DNA from: Closterium sp. NIES-65 | Lineage: Eukaryota; Streptophyta; Zygnematophyceae; Desmidiales; Closteriaceae | NCBI GenBank assembly: GCA_948144175.1 | Contig: CANXME010002091.1 | Coordinates: 1 to 64,000, forward strand | Direction of reading: 5' to 3' | DNA length: 64,000 nucleotides | In this document: positions 27,011 to 41,283 of the stretch, one piece after another | Numbering within the stretch: position 1 is the first letter of the stretch | How the letters are laid out: each line of letters begins with the position of its first letter | Translations under genes and position numbers: made by a program | Notes under the pieces: generated by a model | Told to the model about the DNA's origin: nothing | The model's input: the letters and a program-made list of their open reading frames with translations, nothing else | Databases searched by the model: none

Positions 27011-30000
27011 GAACAAGGGCCTAGCTGTGCAAATTACAAGACAAAGGGCCTAGCGTGTGCAAAATTGGCAAAGAACAAGGGCCTAGCGATGTGCAAAATT
27101 GCAAGAACAAGGGCATAGCGTGTTGCAAAATAGCCAAGAACAAGGGCCTAGCGTGTGCAAAAATTGCAAGAACAAGGGCCTAGCGTGTGCAAAATAGCAA
27201 GAACCATGGACCGAAGCGGTGCAAAATTGCAAGAATAAGGGACGAGCGTGTGCAAAATCGCAAGAACAAGGGCCTAGCATGTGCAAAAATTGCAAGAACA
27301 AGGGCCTAGCATGTGCAAATAGCAAGACAAGGGCCTAGCGAGTGAAAAAATTGCAAGAACAAGGGCCTAGCGTGTGTCAAAATTGGCAAGAACAAGGGCC
27401 TAGCGTGTGCAAAATTGCAAGAACAAGGGCCTGCGTGTGCAAAATTCAAGAACAAAGGCCTAGCGGTGCAAAAAATTGCAAGAACAAGGGCCTAGCGTGT
27501 GCAAAATTGCAAGAACAAGGCCTAGCGTGTGCAAAATTGCATAGAACAAGGGCCTAGCCGTGTGCAAAATTGCAAGAACAAGGCCTAGTGTGTGCAAAAT
27601 AGCAAGAACAGGGCCTAGCGTGTGCAGAAATTGCAATGAACAAGGGCCTAGCGTAGTGCAAAATTGCAAGAACAAGGGCCTAGCGTGTGCAAAAATGCAA
27701 GAAACAAGGGCCTAGCGTGTGCAAAAATTGCAAGAACAAGGGCCTAAGCGTGTGCAAAATTGCTAAGAACAAGGGCCTAGCGTGTGCAAAATTGCAAGAA
27801 CAAGGGCCTAGCGTGTGCAAAATTGCAAGAACAAGGGCCTAGCGTGTGCAAAATTGCAAGAACAAGGGCCTAGCGTGTGCAAAATTGCAAGAACAAGGGC
27901 CTAGCGTGTGCAAAATTGCAAGAACAAGGGCCTAGCGTGTGCAAAATTGCAAGAACAAGGGCCTAGCGTGTGCAAAATTGCAAGAACAAGGGCCTAGCGT
28001 GTGCAAAATTGCAAGAACAAGGGCCTAGCGTGTGCAAAATTGCAAGAACAAGGGCCTAGCGTGTGCAAAATTGCAAGAACAAGGGCCTAGCGTGTGCAAA
28101 ATTGCAAGAACAAGGGCCTAGCGTGTGCAAAATTGCAAGAACAAGGGCCTAGCGTGTGCAAAATTGCAAGAACAAGGGCCTAGCGTGTGCAAAATTGCAA
28201 GAACAAGGGCCTAGCGTGTGCAAAATTGCAAGAACAAGGGCCTAGCGTGTGCAAAATTGCAAGAACAAGGGCCTAGCGTGTGCAAAATTGCAAGAACAAG
28301 GGCCTAGCGTGTGCAAAATTGCAAGAACAAGGGCCTAGGCGTGTGCAAAATTGCAAGAACAAGGGCCTAGCGTGTGCAAAATTGCAAGAACAAGGGCCTA
28401 GCGTGTAGCAAAAATTAGCAAGAACAAGGGACCTAGCGTGTGCAAAATTGCAAGAACAAAGGGCCTAGCGTGTGCAAAATTGCAAGAACAAAGGGCCTAG
28501 CGTGTGCAAAATAGCAAGAACAAGGGCCTAGCGTGTGCAAAATTGCAAGACAAGGGCCTAGCGTGTGCAAAATAGGCAAGAACAGGGCCTAGCGTGTGCA
28601 AAATAGCAAGAACAAGGCCTAAGCGTGTGCAAAATTGCAAGAACAAGGGCCTAGCGTGTGCAAAATTGCAAGAACAAGGGCCTAGCGTGTGCAAAATTGC
28701 AAGAACAAGGGCCTAGCGTGTGCAAAAATTGCAAGAACAAGGGCCTAGCGTGTGCAAAAATTGAAGAACAAGGGCCTAGCGTGTGCAAAATTGCAAGAAC
28801 AAGGGCCTAGCGTGTGCAAAATTGCAAGAACAAGGGCCTAGCGTGTGCACAATTGCCAAGAACAAGGGCCTAGCGTGTGCAAAATTGCAAGAACAAGGGC
28901 CTAGCGTGTGCAAAATTGCAAGAACAAGGGCCTAGCGTAGTGCAAAATTGCAAGAACAAGGGCCTAGCGTGTGCAAAATAGCAAGAACAAGGGCCTAGCG
29001 AGTGCAAAATTGCAAGAACAAGGGCCTAGCGTGTGCAAAATTGGCAAGAACAAGGGCCTAGCGTGTGCAAATTGCAAGAACAAGGGCCTAGAGCGTGTGC
29101 AAAAATTAGCAAGAACAAGGGCCTAGCTAGTGCAAAAATTGCAAGAACAAGGGCCTAGCGTGTGCAAAATTGCAAGAACAAGGGCCTAGCGTGTGCAAAA
29201 TTGCAAGAACAAAGGGCCTAGCGTGTGCACAATTCCAAGAACAAGGGCCAGCGTGTGCAAATTAGCAAGAACAAGGGCCTAGCGTGTGCAAAATTGCAAG
29301 AACAAAGGGCCTAGCGTTATGCAAAATTGCAAGAACAAGGGCCTAAGCGTGTGCAAAATTGCAAAGAACAAGGGCCTAGCGTGTGCAAAATTGCAAGAAC
29401 AAGGGCCTAGCGTGTGCAAAATCGGCAAGAAGCAAGGGCCTAGCGTGTGCAAAATTGCAAGGAACAGAAGGGCCTAGCGTGTGCAAAATAGCAAGAAACA
29501 AGGGCCTAGCGTGTGCAAAATTGCAAGAACAAGGGCCTAGCGTGTGCAAAATTGGCAAGAACCAAAGGGCCTAGCGTGTGCAAAATTGCAAGAACAAGGT
29601 CCTAGCGTGTGCAAAATAGCAAGAACAAGGGCCTAGCGTGTGCAAAATTGCAAGAACAAGGGCCTAGCGTGTGCAAAATTGCAAGAACAAGGGCCTAGCG
29701 TGTGCAAAATTGCAAGAACAAGGGCCTAGGCGTGTGCAAATTGCATAGAACAAGGCCTAGCGTGTGCAAAATTGCAAGAACAAGGGCCTAGTGTGTGCAA
29801 AATACAAGAACAAGGACCTAGCGTGTGCTAAATTGCAAGAACAAGGGCCTAGCGTGTGCAAAATTGGCAAGAACAAGGGCCTAGCGTGTGCAAATTAGCA
29901 AGAACAAGGGCCTAGCGATGTGCAAAATTGCAAGAACAAGGGCCTAGAGCGTGTGCAAAATTAGCAAGAACAAGGGCCTAGCGTGTGCAAAATATGCAAG

Positions 30001-33000
30001 AACAAGGGCCTAGCGTAGTGCAAAATTGCAAGAACAAGGCCTAGCGTGTGCAAATTGCAAGAACAAGGGCCTAGCAGTGTGCAAAATTGGCAAGAACAGA
30101 GGGCCTAGCGTAGTGCAAAATGTAAAGAAACAAGGGCCTAGCGTGTGCAAAATTGCAAGAATCAAGGGCCTAAGCGTGTGCAAAATTAGCAAGAACAAGG
30201 GACCTAGCGTGTGCAAAATTGCAAGAACAAAAGGGCCTAGCGTAGTGCAAAATTGCAAGAACAAGGGCCTAGCGTGTGCAAAATTGCAAGACAAGGCCTA
30301 GCGTGTGCAAAAATTGCAAGAACAAGGGCCTAGCGTAGTGCAAAAATTGAGCAAGAACAAGGGCCTAGCGTAGTGCAAAATTGCAAGAACAAGGGCCTAG
30401 CGTGTGCAAAATTGCAAGAAAAAAGGGCCTAGCGTGTGCAAAATCAGCAAGGACAGGGCCTAAGCGAGTGCAAAATTGCAAAGAACAAGGGCCTAGCGTG
30501 TGCAAAATTGCAAGAACAAGGGCCTAGCGTGTGCAAAATTGCAAGAACAAGGGCCTAGCGTGTGCAAAATTGCAAGAACAAGGGCCTAGCGTGTGCAAAA
30601 TTGCAAGAACAAGGGCCTAGCGTGTGCAAAATTGCAAGAACAAGGGCCTAGCGTGTGCAAAATTGCAAGAACAAGGGCCTAGCGTGTGCAAAATTGCAAG
30701 AACAAGGGCCTAGCGTGTGCAAAATTGCAAGAACAAGGGCCTAGCGTGTGCAAAATTGCAAGAACAAGGGCCTAGCGTGTGCAAAATTGCAAGAACAAGG
30801 GCCTAGCGTGTGCAAAATTGCAAGAACAAGGGCCTAGCGTGTGCAAAATTGCAAGAACAAGGGCCTAGCGTGTGCAAAATTGCAAGAACAAGGGCCTAGC
30901 GTGTGCAAAATTGCAAGAACAAGGGCCTAGCGTGTGCAAAATTGCAAGAACAAGGGCCTAGCGTGTGCAAAATTGCAAGAACAAGGGCCTAGCGTGTGCA
31001 AAATTGCAAGAACAAGGGCCTAGCGTGTGCAAAATAGCAAGAACAAGGGGCCTAGCGTGTGCCAAAAATTAGCAAGAACAAGGCCTAGCGTTGCAAATAG
31101 CAGAACAAGGGCCTAGCGTGTGCAAAATAGCAAGAACAAGGGCCGTTGAAAATTAAGGCCGTGTGCAAGAACTATGCAAGAACAAGGTCCTAGTGTGGGC
31201 AAAATTGCAAGAACAAGGGCCTGGCAGTGTTGCAAAATCGCAGAAAAAGGGCCTAAGAAAGCGTGTGCAAGAATTGTAGAGAAACAAGAGCCTAGCGTGT
31301 GCAAATTATTACAAGAACAGGCAGGGCCTAAGCGTGTGCAACATTGCAAGAACAAGGGCCTAGGCGTGTGGCAAAATTGCTATAACAAGGGCATATGCGT
31401 GTGCAAAATTGCAAGATGAAGGGCCTAGCGTGTGCAAAATTGCAAGAACAAGGGCCTAACGTGTGCAAAATTGTAACAAAAAGAACAAAGGCAGGGGCGT
31501 GGTGCATAAATTGCAAGAACAAGGGCCTAGTGGTGTGCAAACAGCAAGAACAAGGGCCTAGCGTGTGCAAAACAGCAAGAACAAGGGCCAAGCGAGTGAA
31601 AAATTGGCAAAAACAAGGGCCTAGCGTGAGCAGACTTGGCAAGAACAAGGGCCCTAGCGTGGTGCGAAAATTGCAAAACAACGGTGCCTAGCGTTGGTGC
31701 AAAATTAGCAGGAAACAAGGGCCTAGCGGATGCAAAAATTGCAAGAACAAGGGCCTAGCGTATGCAAAATTGCAAGAACAAGGGCCTAGTGTGTGCAAAA
31801 TTGCAAGAACAAGGGCCTAGCGTGTGCAAAATTGCAAGAACAAGGGCCTAGCGTGTGCAAAATTGCAAGAACAAGGGCCTAGCGTGTGCAAAATTGCAAG
31901 AACAAGGGCCTAGCGTGTGCAAAATTGCAAGAACAAGGGCCTAGCGTGTGCAAAATTGCAAGAACAAGGGCCTAGCGTGTGCAAAATTGCAAGAACAAGG
32001 GCCTAGCGTGTGCAAAATTGCAAGAACAAGGGCCTAGCGTGTGCAAAATTGCAAGAACAAGGGCCTAGCGTGTGCAAAATTGCAAGAACAAGGGCCTAGC
32101 GTGTGCAAAATTGCAAGAACAAGGGCCTAGCGTGTGCAAAATTGCAAGAACAAGGGCCTAGCGTGTGCAAAATTGCAAGAACAAGGGCCTAGCGTGTGCA
32201 AAATTGCAAGAACAAGGCCTAGCGTGTGCAAAATTGCAAGAACAAGGGCCTAGCGTGTGCAAAATTGCAAGAACAAGGGCCTAGCGTGTGCAAAATTGCA
32301 AAATTGCAATAACAGGGCCTAGCGTGTGCAAAATTGCAAGAACACAGGGCCTAGTGTTGCAAAATAGCAAGAACAAGTTCCATAGCGGGTGCAAAATAGT
32401 CAAGAACAAGAGCCTAGCGAGTGCAAAATTTCAAGAACAAGGCCCTAGCGTGTGCATAAAAATTGGCAAGAACAGAGGGCCTAGTGGGTGCAAAATTGCA
32501 AGAACAAATGGCCCAGGCGGAGTGCAAAATTGCAAGAACCAAGGGCCTAGCGTGTGCAAACTTGTAAGAACAAGGGCAAGCGTGTGCAGAAATAGCAAGA
32601 ACAAGGGCCTTGCATCGTGCAAACTTTCAAGAACGAAGGGCCTGACGAGTGCAAAAATTGCAAGAACACAAGGGGCCAGCGAGTGCAAAATTGCAAGAAC
32701 AAAGGGCCTTAGCCGTGTGCAAAATCGCAAGAACAAAGGGCCTAGCATGTGCAAAATTGCTATAACAAGGGCCTAGCGTGTGCAAAATAGCAAGAACAAG
32801 AGGCCTAGCGAGTGAAAGAAATGCAAGATCAAGGGCCTAGCGTGTGCAAAATTGCAAGAACAAGGGCCTAGCGTGTGCAAAATTGCAAGAACAAGGGCAT
32901 TGCGTGTGCACAAAATTCCAAGAACTAAAGGCCTAGCGTGTGCAAAATTGCAAGAACAAGGGCCAAGCGTGTCAAAATAGCACGAACAAGGCCTAGCGTG

Positions 33001-33020
33001 TGCAAATTGCAATAACGAAC
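27011..33020. repeat. Satellite array, indel-rich zone with interspersed perfect patches
   Basis: Units here carry many one-base insertions (often an extra A or G, such as GCGTAGTGC for GCGTGTGC) and deletions. They alternate sharply with perfect patches at about 27770-28335, 30490-31030 and 31800-32210. Two indel-rich segments still show the diagnostic substitutions of clean segments further right: 31170-31790 follows 35990-36570, and 32330-33010 follows 34690-35340. The extra indels with conserved underlying order look like low-accuracy long-read sequence that was not polished, although true decay cannot be excluded. Confidence 0.85.
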
Positions 33021-36000
33021 GGGCCTAAGCGTGTGCAAAATTGCAAGAACAAGTTCCTAGCGTGTGCAAAATAGCAAGAACAAGGGCCTAGCGAGTGCAA
33101 AATTGCAAGAACAAGGCCTAGCGTGTGCAAAATTGCAAGAACAAGGGCCTAGTGTGTGCAAAATTGCAAGAACAATGGCCAAGCGTGTGCAAAATTGCAA
33201 GAACAAGGGCCTAGCGTGTGCAAACTTGTAAGAACAAGGGCCTAGCGTGTGCGAAATAACAAGAACAAGAGCCTAGCGTGTGCAAAATTGCAAGAACAAG
33301 GACCTAGCGTGTGCAAAATTGCAAGAACAAGGGCCAAGCGTGTGCAAAATAGCAAGAACAAGGGCCTTGCGTGTGGAAAATTTCAAGAACAAGGGCCTGA
33401 CGAGTGCAAAATTGCAAGAACAAGGGCCAAGCGTGTGCAAAATAGCAAGAACAAGGGCCAAGCGAGTGCAAAATTGCAAGATCAAGTGCCTAGCGTGTGC
33501 AAAATCGCAAGAACAAGGGCCAAGCGAGTGCAAAATTGCAAGAACAAGGACCTAGCGTTTGCAGACTTGCAGGAACAAGGGCCTAGCGTGTGCAAAGCTG
33601 CAAGAACAAGGGCCTAGCGTGTGCAAAATAGCAAAAACAAGGGCCTAGCGTGTGCAGAATTGCAAGAACAAGGGCATAGCATGTGCAAAATAGCAAGAAC
33701 AAGGGCCTAGCGAGTGCAAAATTTCAAGAACAAGGGCCTAGCGAGTGCAAAATTGCAGAAAATAGGGCCTAGCGTGTGCAAAATCACAAGAACAAAACCT
33801 TATCGTGTGCAAAATTGCAAGAACAAGGGCCTAGCGAGTGCAAAATTGCAAGAACAAGGGCCTAGCGTGTGCAAAATTGCAAGAACAAGGGCCTAGCGTG
33901 TGCAAAATTGCAAGAACAAGAACCTAGCGTATGCAAAATAGCAAAAACAAGGGCCTAGCGAGTGCAAAATTGCAAGAACAAGGGCCTAGAATGTGCAAAA
34001 TTGCAAGAAAAAGGGCCTACGGTGTGCAAAACACCAAGAACAAGGGCCTAGCGAGTGCAAATTTGCAAAAACAAGGGCCTAGCGTGTGCAAAATTGCAAG
34101 CAAAAGACCTTAGCGTGTGCAAAATTGCACGAACAAGGGCCTAGCGTGTGCAAAATTTCAAGGAAAACGGTCTACTGGGTGAAAATCTGCAAGAACAAGG
34201 GTCTAGCGTGTGCAAAATCACAAGAACAAAACCTTAGCGTGTGCAAAATTGCAAGAACAAGGGCCTAACGTGTGCAAAATTGCAAGAACAAGGGCCTAGC
34301 GTGTGCAAAATTGAAAGAACAAGGGCCTAGTGTGTGCAAAATAGCAAGAACAAGGGCCTAGCGTGTGCAAAATAGCAAGAAAAAAGTCCAAGCGTGTGCA
34401 AAATAGCAAGAATAAGGGCCAAGCGAGTGCAAAATTTCAAGAAAAAAGGCCTAGCGTGTGCAAAATTGCAAGAACAAGGGTTTAGCTTGTGCAAAATAGC
34501 AAGAACAAGGGCCTAGCTTGTGCAAAATAGCAAATAGAAGGGCCAAGCGAGTGCAAAATTTCAAGAACAAGGGCCTAGCGAGTGCAAAATTGTAAGAACA
34601 AGAGCCTAGTGTGTGCAAAATAGCAAGAACAAGGGCCTAGCGTGTGCAAAATTGCAATAACAAGGGCCTAGCGTGTGCAAAATTGCAAGAACAAGGGCCT
34701 AGTGTGTGCAAAATAGCAAGAACAAGTTCCTAGCGTGTGCAAAATAGCAAGAACAAGAGCCTAGCGAGTGCAAAATTTCAAGAACAAGGCCTAGCGTGTG
34801 CAAAATTGCAAGAACAAGGGCCTAGTGTGTGCAAAATTGCAAGAACAATGGCCAGGCGTGTGCAAAATTGCAAGAACAAGGGCCTAGCGTGTGCAAACTT
34901 GTAAGAACAAGGGCCAAGCGTGTGCAAAATAGCAAGAACAAGGGCCTTGCATGTGCAAACTTTCAAGAACAAGGGCCTGACGAGTGCAAAATTGCAAGAA
35001 CAAGGGCCAAGCGAGTGCAAAATTGCAAGAACAAGGGCCTAGCGTGTGCAAAATCGCAAGAACAAGGGCCTAGCATGTGCAAAATTGCAAGAACAAGGGC
35101 CTAGCGTGTGCAAAATAGCAAGAACAAGGGCCTAGCGAGTGAAAAAAATGCAAGATCAAGGGCCTAGCGTGTGCAAAATTGCAAGAACAAGGGCCTAGCG
35201 TGTGCAAAATTGCAAGAACAAGGGCCTTGCGTGTGCACAATTCCAAGAACAAAGGCCTAGCGTGTGCAAAATTGCAAGAACAAGGGCCAAGCGTGTGCAA
35301 AATAGCAAGAACAAGGGCCTAGCGTGTGCAAAATTGCAATAACAAGGGCCTAGCGTGTGCAAAATTGCAAGAACAAGTTCCTAGCGTGTGCAAAATAGCA
35401 AGAACAAGGGCCTAGCGAGTGCAAAATTGCAAGAACAAGGCCTAGCGTGTGCAAAATTGCAAGAACAAGGGCCTAGTGTGTGCAAAATTGCAAGAACAAT
35501 GGCCAAGCGTGTGCAAAATTGCAAGAACAAGGGCCTAGCGTGTGCAAACTTGTAAGAACAAGGGCCTAGCGTGTGCGAAATAACAAGAACAAGAGCCTAG
35601 CGTGTGCAAAATTGCAAGAACAAGGACCTAGCGTGTGCAAAATTGCAAGAACAAGGGCCAAGCGTGTGCAAAATAGCAAGAACAAGGGCCTTGCGTGTGG
35701 AAAATTTCAAGAACAAGGGCCTGACGAGTGCAGAATTGCAAGAACAAGGGCCAAGCGTGTGCAAAATAGCAAGAACAAGGGCCAAGCGAGTGCAAAATTG
35801 CAAGATCAAGTGCCTAGCGTGTGCAAAATCGCAAGAACAAGGGCCTAGCGTGTGCAAAATTGCAAGAACAAGGGCCTAGCGTTTGCAAAATAGCAAGAAC
35901 AAGGGCCTAGCGTGTGCAAAATAGCAAGAACAAGGGCCTAGCGTGTGCAAAATTGCAATAACAAGGGCCTAGCGTGTGCAAAATTGCAAGAACAAGGTCC

Positions 36001-38189
36001 TAGTGTGTGCAAAATTGCAAGAACAAGGGCCTGGCGTGTGCAAAATCGCAAGAAAAAGGGCCTAGCGTGTGCAAAATTGTAAGAACAAGAGCCTCGCGTG
36101 TGCAAAATTACAAGAACAAGGGCCTAGCGTGTGCAACATTGCAAGAACAAGGGCCTAGCGTGTGCAAAATTGCTATAACAAGGGCCTAGCGTGTGCAAAA
36201 GTGCAAGATGAAGGGCCTAGCGTGTGCAAAATTGCAAGAACAAGGGCCTAACGTGTGCAAAATTGCAAGAACAAAGGCCAGGCGTGTGCAAAATTGCAAG
36301 AACAAGGGCCTAGTGTGTGCAAAACAGCAAGAACAAGGGCCTAGCGTGTGGAAAACAGCAAGAACAAGGGCCAAGCGAGTGCAAAATTGCAAAAACAAGG
36401 GCCTAGCGTGAGCAGACTTGCAAGAACAAGGGCCTAGCGTGTGCAAAATTGCAAGAACAAGGGCCTAGCGTGTGCAAAATAGCAGGAACAAGGGCCTAGC
36501 GAGTGCAAAATTGCAAGAACAAGGGCCTAGCGTATGCAAAATTGCAAGAACAAGGGCCTAGTGTGTGCAAAATTGCAAGAACAAAGGCCAGGCGTGTTTA
36601 AAATTGCAAGAACAAGGGCCTAGCGTGTGCAAAATTGGAAGAAAACTGGCCTAGTGTGTGCAAAATAGCAAGAACAAGGGCCAAGCGAGTGCAAAATTGC
36701 AAGAACAAGGACCTAGCGTTTGCAGACTTGCAGGAACAAGGGCCTAGCGTGTGCAAAGCTGCAAGAACAAGGGCCTAGCGTGTGCAAAATAGCAAAAACA
36801 AGGGCCTAGCGTGTGCAGAATTGCAAGAACAAGGGCATAGCATGTGCAAAATAGCAAGAACAAGGGCCTAGCGAGTGCAAAATTTCAAGAACAAGGGCCT
36901 AGCGAGTGCAAAATTGCAGAAAATAGGGCCTAGCGTGTGCAAAATCACAAGAACAAAACCTTAGCGTGTGCAAAATTGCAAGAACAAGGGCCTAGCGAGT
37001 GCAAAATTGCAAGAACAAGGGCCTAGCGTGTGCAAAATTGCAAGAACAAGGGCCTAGCGTGTGCAAAATTGCAAGAACAAGGGCCTAGCGTATGCAAAAT
37101 AGCAAAAACAAGGGCCTAGCGAGTGCAAAATTGCAAGAAAAAGGGCCTAGAATGTGCAAAATTGCAAGAAAAAGGGCCTACGGTGTGGAAAACACCAAGA
37201 ACAAGGGCCTAGCGAGTGCAAATTTGCAAAAACAAGGGCCTAGCGTGTGCAAAATTGCAAGCAAAAGACCTTAGCGTGTGCAAAATTGCACGAACAAGGG
37301 CCTAGCGTGTGCAAAATTTCAAGGAAAACGGTCTACTGGGTGAAAATCTGCAAGAACAAGGGTCTAGCGTGTGCAAAATCACAAGAACAAAACCTTAGCG
37401 TGTGCAAAATTGCAAGAACAAGGGCCTAACATGTGCAAAATTGCAAGAACAAGGGCCTAGCGTGTGCAAAATTGAAAGAACAAGGGCCTAGTGTGTGCAA
37501 AATAGCAAGAACAAGGGCCTAGCGTGTGCAAAATAGCAAGAAAGAAGTCCAAGCGTGTGCAAAATAGCAAGAATAAGGGCCAAGCGAGTGCAAAATTTCA
37601 AGAAAAAGGGCCTAGCGTGTGCAAAATTGCAAGAACAAGGGTTTAGCTTGTGCAAAATAGCAAGAACAAGGGCCTAGCGTGTGCAAAATAGCAAATAGAA
37701 GGGCCAAGCGAGTGCAAAATTTCAAGAACAAGGGCCTAGCGAGTGCAAAATTGTAAGAACAAGGGCCTAGTGTGTGCAAAATAGCAAGAACAAGGGCCTA
37801 GCGTGTGCAAAATTGCAATAACAAGGGCCTAGCGTGTGCAAAATTGCAAGAACAAGGGCCTAGTGTGTGCAAAATAGCAAGAACAAGTTCCTAGCGTGTG
37901 CAAAATAGCAAGAACAAGAGCCTAGCGAGTGCAAAATTGCAAGAACAAGGCCTAGCGTGTGCAAAATTGCAAGAACAAGGGCCTAGTGTGTGCAAAATTG
38001 CAAGAACAATGGCCAGGCGTGTGCAAAATTGCAAGAACAAGGGCCTAGCGTGTGCAAACTTGTAAGAACAAGGGCCTAGCGTGTGCGAAATAACAAGAAC
38101 AAGGACCTAGCGTGTGCAAAATTGCAAGAACAAGGGCCTAGCGTGTGCAAAATTGCAAGAACAAGGGCCAAGCGTGTGCAAAATAGCAA

Positions 38190-41100
38190 GAACAAGGGCC
38201 TTGCATGTGCAAACTTTCAAGAACAAGGGCCTGACGAGTGCAAAATTGCAAGAACAAGGGCCAAGCGAGTGCAAAATTGCAAGAACAAGGGCCTAGCGTG
38301 TGCAAAATCGCAAGAACAAGGGCCTAGCATGTGCAAAATTGCAAGAACAAGGGCCTAGCGTGTGCAAAATAGCAAGAACAAGGGCCTAGCGAGTGAAAAA
38401 ATGCAAGATCAAGGGCCTAGCGTGTGCAAAATTGCAAGAACAAGGGCCTAGCGTGTGCAAAATTGCAAGAACAAGGGCCTTGCGTGTGCACAATTCCAAG
38501 AACAAAGGCCTAGCGTGTGCAAAATTGCAAGAACAAGGGCCAAGCGTGTGCAAAATAGCAAGAACAAGGGCCTAGCGTGTGCAAAATTGCAATAACAAGG
38601 GCCTAGCGTGTGCAAAATTGCAAGAACAAGTTCCTAGCGTATGCAAAATAGCAAGAACAAGGGCCTAGCGAGTGCAAAATTGCAAGAACAAGGCCTAGCG
38701 TGTGCAAAATAGCAAGAACAAGGGCCTAGTGTGTGCAAAATTGCAAGAACAATGGCCAAGCGTGTGCAAAATTGCAAGAACAAGGGCCTAGCGTGTGCAA
38801 ACTTGTAAGAACAAGGGCCTAGCGTGTGCGAAATAACAAGAACAAGGGCCTAGCGTGTGCAAAATTGCAAGAACAAGGACCTAGCGTGCGCAAAATTGCA
38901 AGAACAAGGGCCAAGCGTGTGCAAAATAGCAAGAACAAGGGCCTTGCGTGTGGAAAATTTCAAGAACAAGGGCCTGACGAGTGCAAAATTGCAAGAACAA
39001 GGGCCAAGCGTGTGCAAAATAGCAAGAACAAGGGCCAAGCGAGTGCAAAATTGCAAGATCAAGTGCCTAGCGTGTGCAAAATCGCAAGAACAAGGGCCTA
39101 GCATGTGCGAAATTGCAAGAACAAGGGCCTAGCGTGTGCAAAATAGCAAAAACAAGGGCCTAGCGAGTGAAAAATTGCAAGAACAAGGGCCTAGCGTGTG
39201 CAAAATCGCAAGAACAAGGGCCTAGCATGAGCAAAATTGCAAGAACAAGGGCCTAGCGTGTGCAAAATAGCAAGAACAAGGGCCTAGCGAGTGAAAAAAT
39301 GCAAGAACAAAGGCCTAGCATGTGCAAAATTGCAAGAACAAGGGCCTAGCGTGTGCAAAATTGCAAGAACAATGGCCTAGCGTGTGCACAATTTCAAGAA
39401 CAAGGGCCTAGCGTGTGCAAAATTGCAAGAACAAGGGCCTAGTGTGTGCAAAATAGCAAGAACAAGTTCCTAGCGTGTGCAAAATAGCAAGAACAAGGGC
39501 CTAGCGAGTGCAAAATTGCAAGAACAAGGCCTAGCGTGTGCAAAATTGCAAGAACAAGGGCCTAGTGTGTGCAAAATTGCAAGAACAATGGCCAAGCGTG
39601 TGCAAAATTGCAAGAACAAGGGCCTAGCGTGTGCAAACTTGTAAGAACAAGGGCCTAGCGTGTGCGAAATAACAAGAACAAGGGCCTAGCGTGTGCAAAA
39701 TTGCAAGAACAAGGACCTAGCGTGTGCAAAATTGCAAGAACAAGGGCCAAGCGTGTGCAAAATTGCAAGAACAAGGGCCTTGCGTGTGGAAAATTTCAAG
39801 AACAAGGGCCTGACGAGTGCAAAATTGCAAGAACAAGGGCCAAGCGTGTGCAAAATAGCAAGAACAAGGGCCAAGCGAGTGCAAAATTGCAAGATCAAGT
39901 GCCTAGCGTGTGCAAAATCGCAAGAACAAGGGCCTAGCATGTGCAAAATTGCAAGAACAAGGGCCTAGCGTGTGCAAAATAGCAAAAACAAGGGCCTAGC
40001 GAGTGAAAAATTGCAAGAACAAGGGCCTAGCGTGTGCAAAATTGCAAGAACAAGGGCCTAGCATGAGCAAAATTGCAAGAACAAGGGCATAGCGTGTGCA
40101 AAATAGCAAGAACAAGGGCCTAGCGAGTGAAAAAATGCAAGAACAAAGGCCTAGCATGTGCAAAATTGCAAGAACAAGGGCCTAGCGTGTGCAAAATTGC
40201 AAGAACAATGGCCTAGCGTGTGCACAATTCCAAGAACAAGGGCCTAGCGTGTGCAAAACTGCAAGAACAAGGGCCTAGCGTGTGCAAAATTGCAATAACA
40301 AGGGCCTAGCGTATGCAAAATTTCAAGAACAAGAGCCTAGCGTGTGCAAAATTGCAAGAACAAGGGCCTAGCGTGTGCAAAATTGCAAGAACAAGGGCCT
40401 AACGTGTGTAAAATTGCTAGAACAAGGGCCTAGCGTGTGCAAAATTGCAAGAACAAGGGCCTAGCGTGTGCAAAATAGCAAGAACAAGGGCCTAGCGTGT
40501 GCAAAATTGCAATAACAAGGGCCTAGCGTGTGCAAAATTACAAGAACAAGGGCCTAGTGTGTGCAAAATAGCAAGAACAAGTTCCTAGCGTGTGCAAAAT
40601 AGCAAGAACAAGGGCCTAGCGAGTGCAAAATAGCAAGAACAAGGCCTAGCGTGTGCAAAATTGCAAGAACAAGGGCCTAGTGTGTGCAAAATTGCAAGAA
40701 CAATGGCCAGGCGTGTGCAAAATTGCAAGAACAAGGGCCTAGCGTGTGCAAACTTGTAAGAACAAAGGCCTAGCGTGTGCGAAATAACAAGAACAAGGAC
40801 CTAGCGTGTGCAAAATTGCAAGAACAAGGGCCTAGCGTGTGCAAAATTGCAAGAACAAGGGCCAAGCGTGTGCAAAATAGCAAGAACAAGGGCCTTGCGT
40901 GTGCAAAATTTCAAGAACAAGGGCCTGATGAGTGCAAAATTGCAAGAACAAGGGCCAAGCGTGTGCAAAATAGCAACAAGGGCCAAGCGAGTGCAAAATT
41001 GCAAGAACAAGGGCCTAGCGTGTGCAAAATCGCAAGAACAAGGGCCTAGCATGTGCAAAATTGCAAGAACAAGGGCCTAGCGTGTGCAAAATAGCAAGAA

Positions 41101-41283
41101 CAAGGGCCTAGCGAGTGAAAAAAAGCAAGATCAAGGGCCTAGCGTGTGCAAAATTGCAAGAACAAGGGCCTAGCGTGTGCAAAATTGCAAGAACAAGGGC
41201 CTTTCGTGTGCACAATTCCAAGAACAAGGACCTAGCGTGTGCAAAATTGCAAGAACAAGGGCCTAGCGTGTGCAAAATTGCAA
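38190..41283. repeat. Higher-order repeat, 3.09-kb copy A
   Basis: This block and the next match in variant order over their whole length, with matching landmarks 3,093-3,094 bp apart (38198/41292, 38857/41951, 39693/42786, 40808/43901, 41115/44208). The two copies lie head to tail and differ by only a few substitutions by eye, so the duplication is recent relative to the divergence between units. Borders are placed to about 30 bp. Confidence 0.82.
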
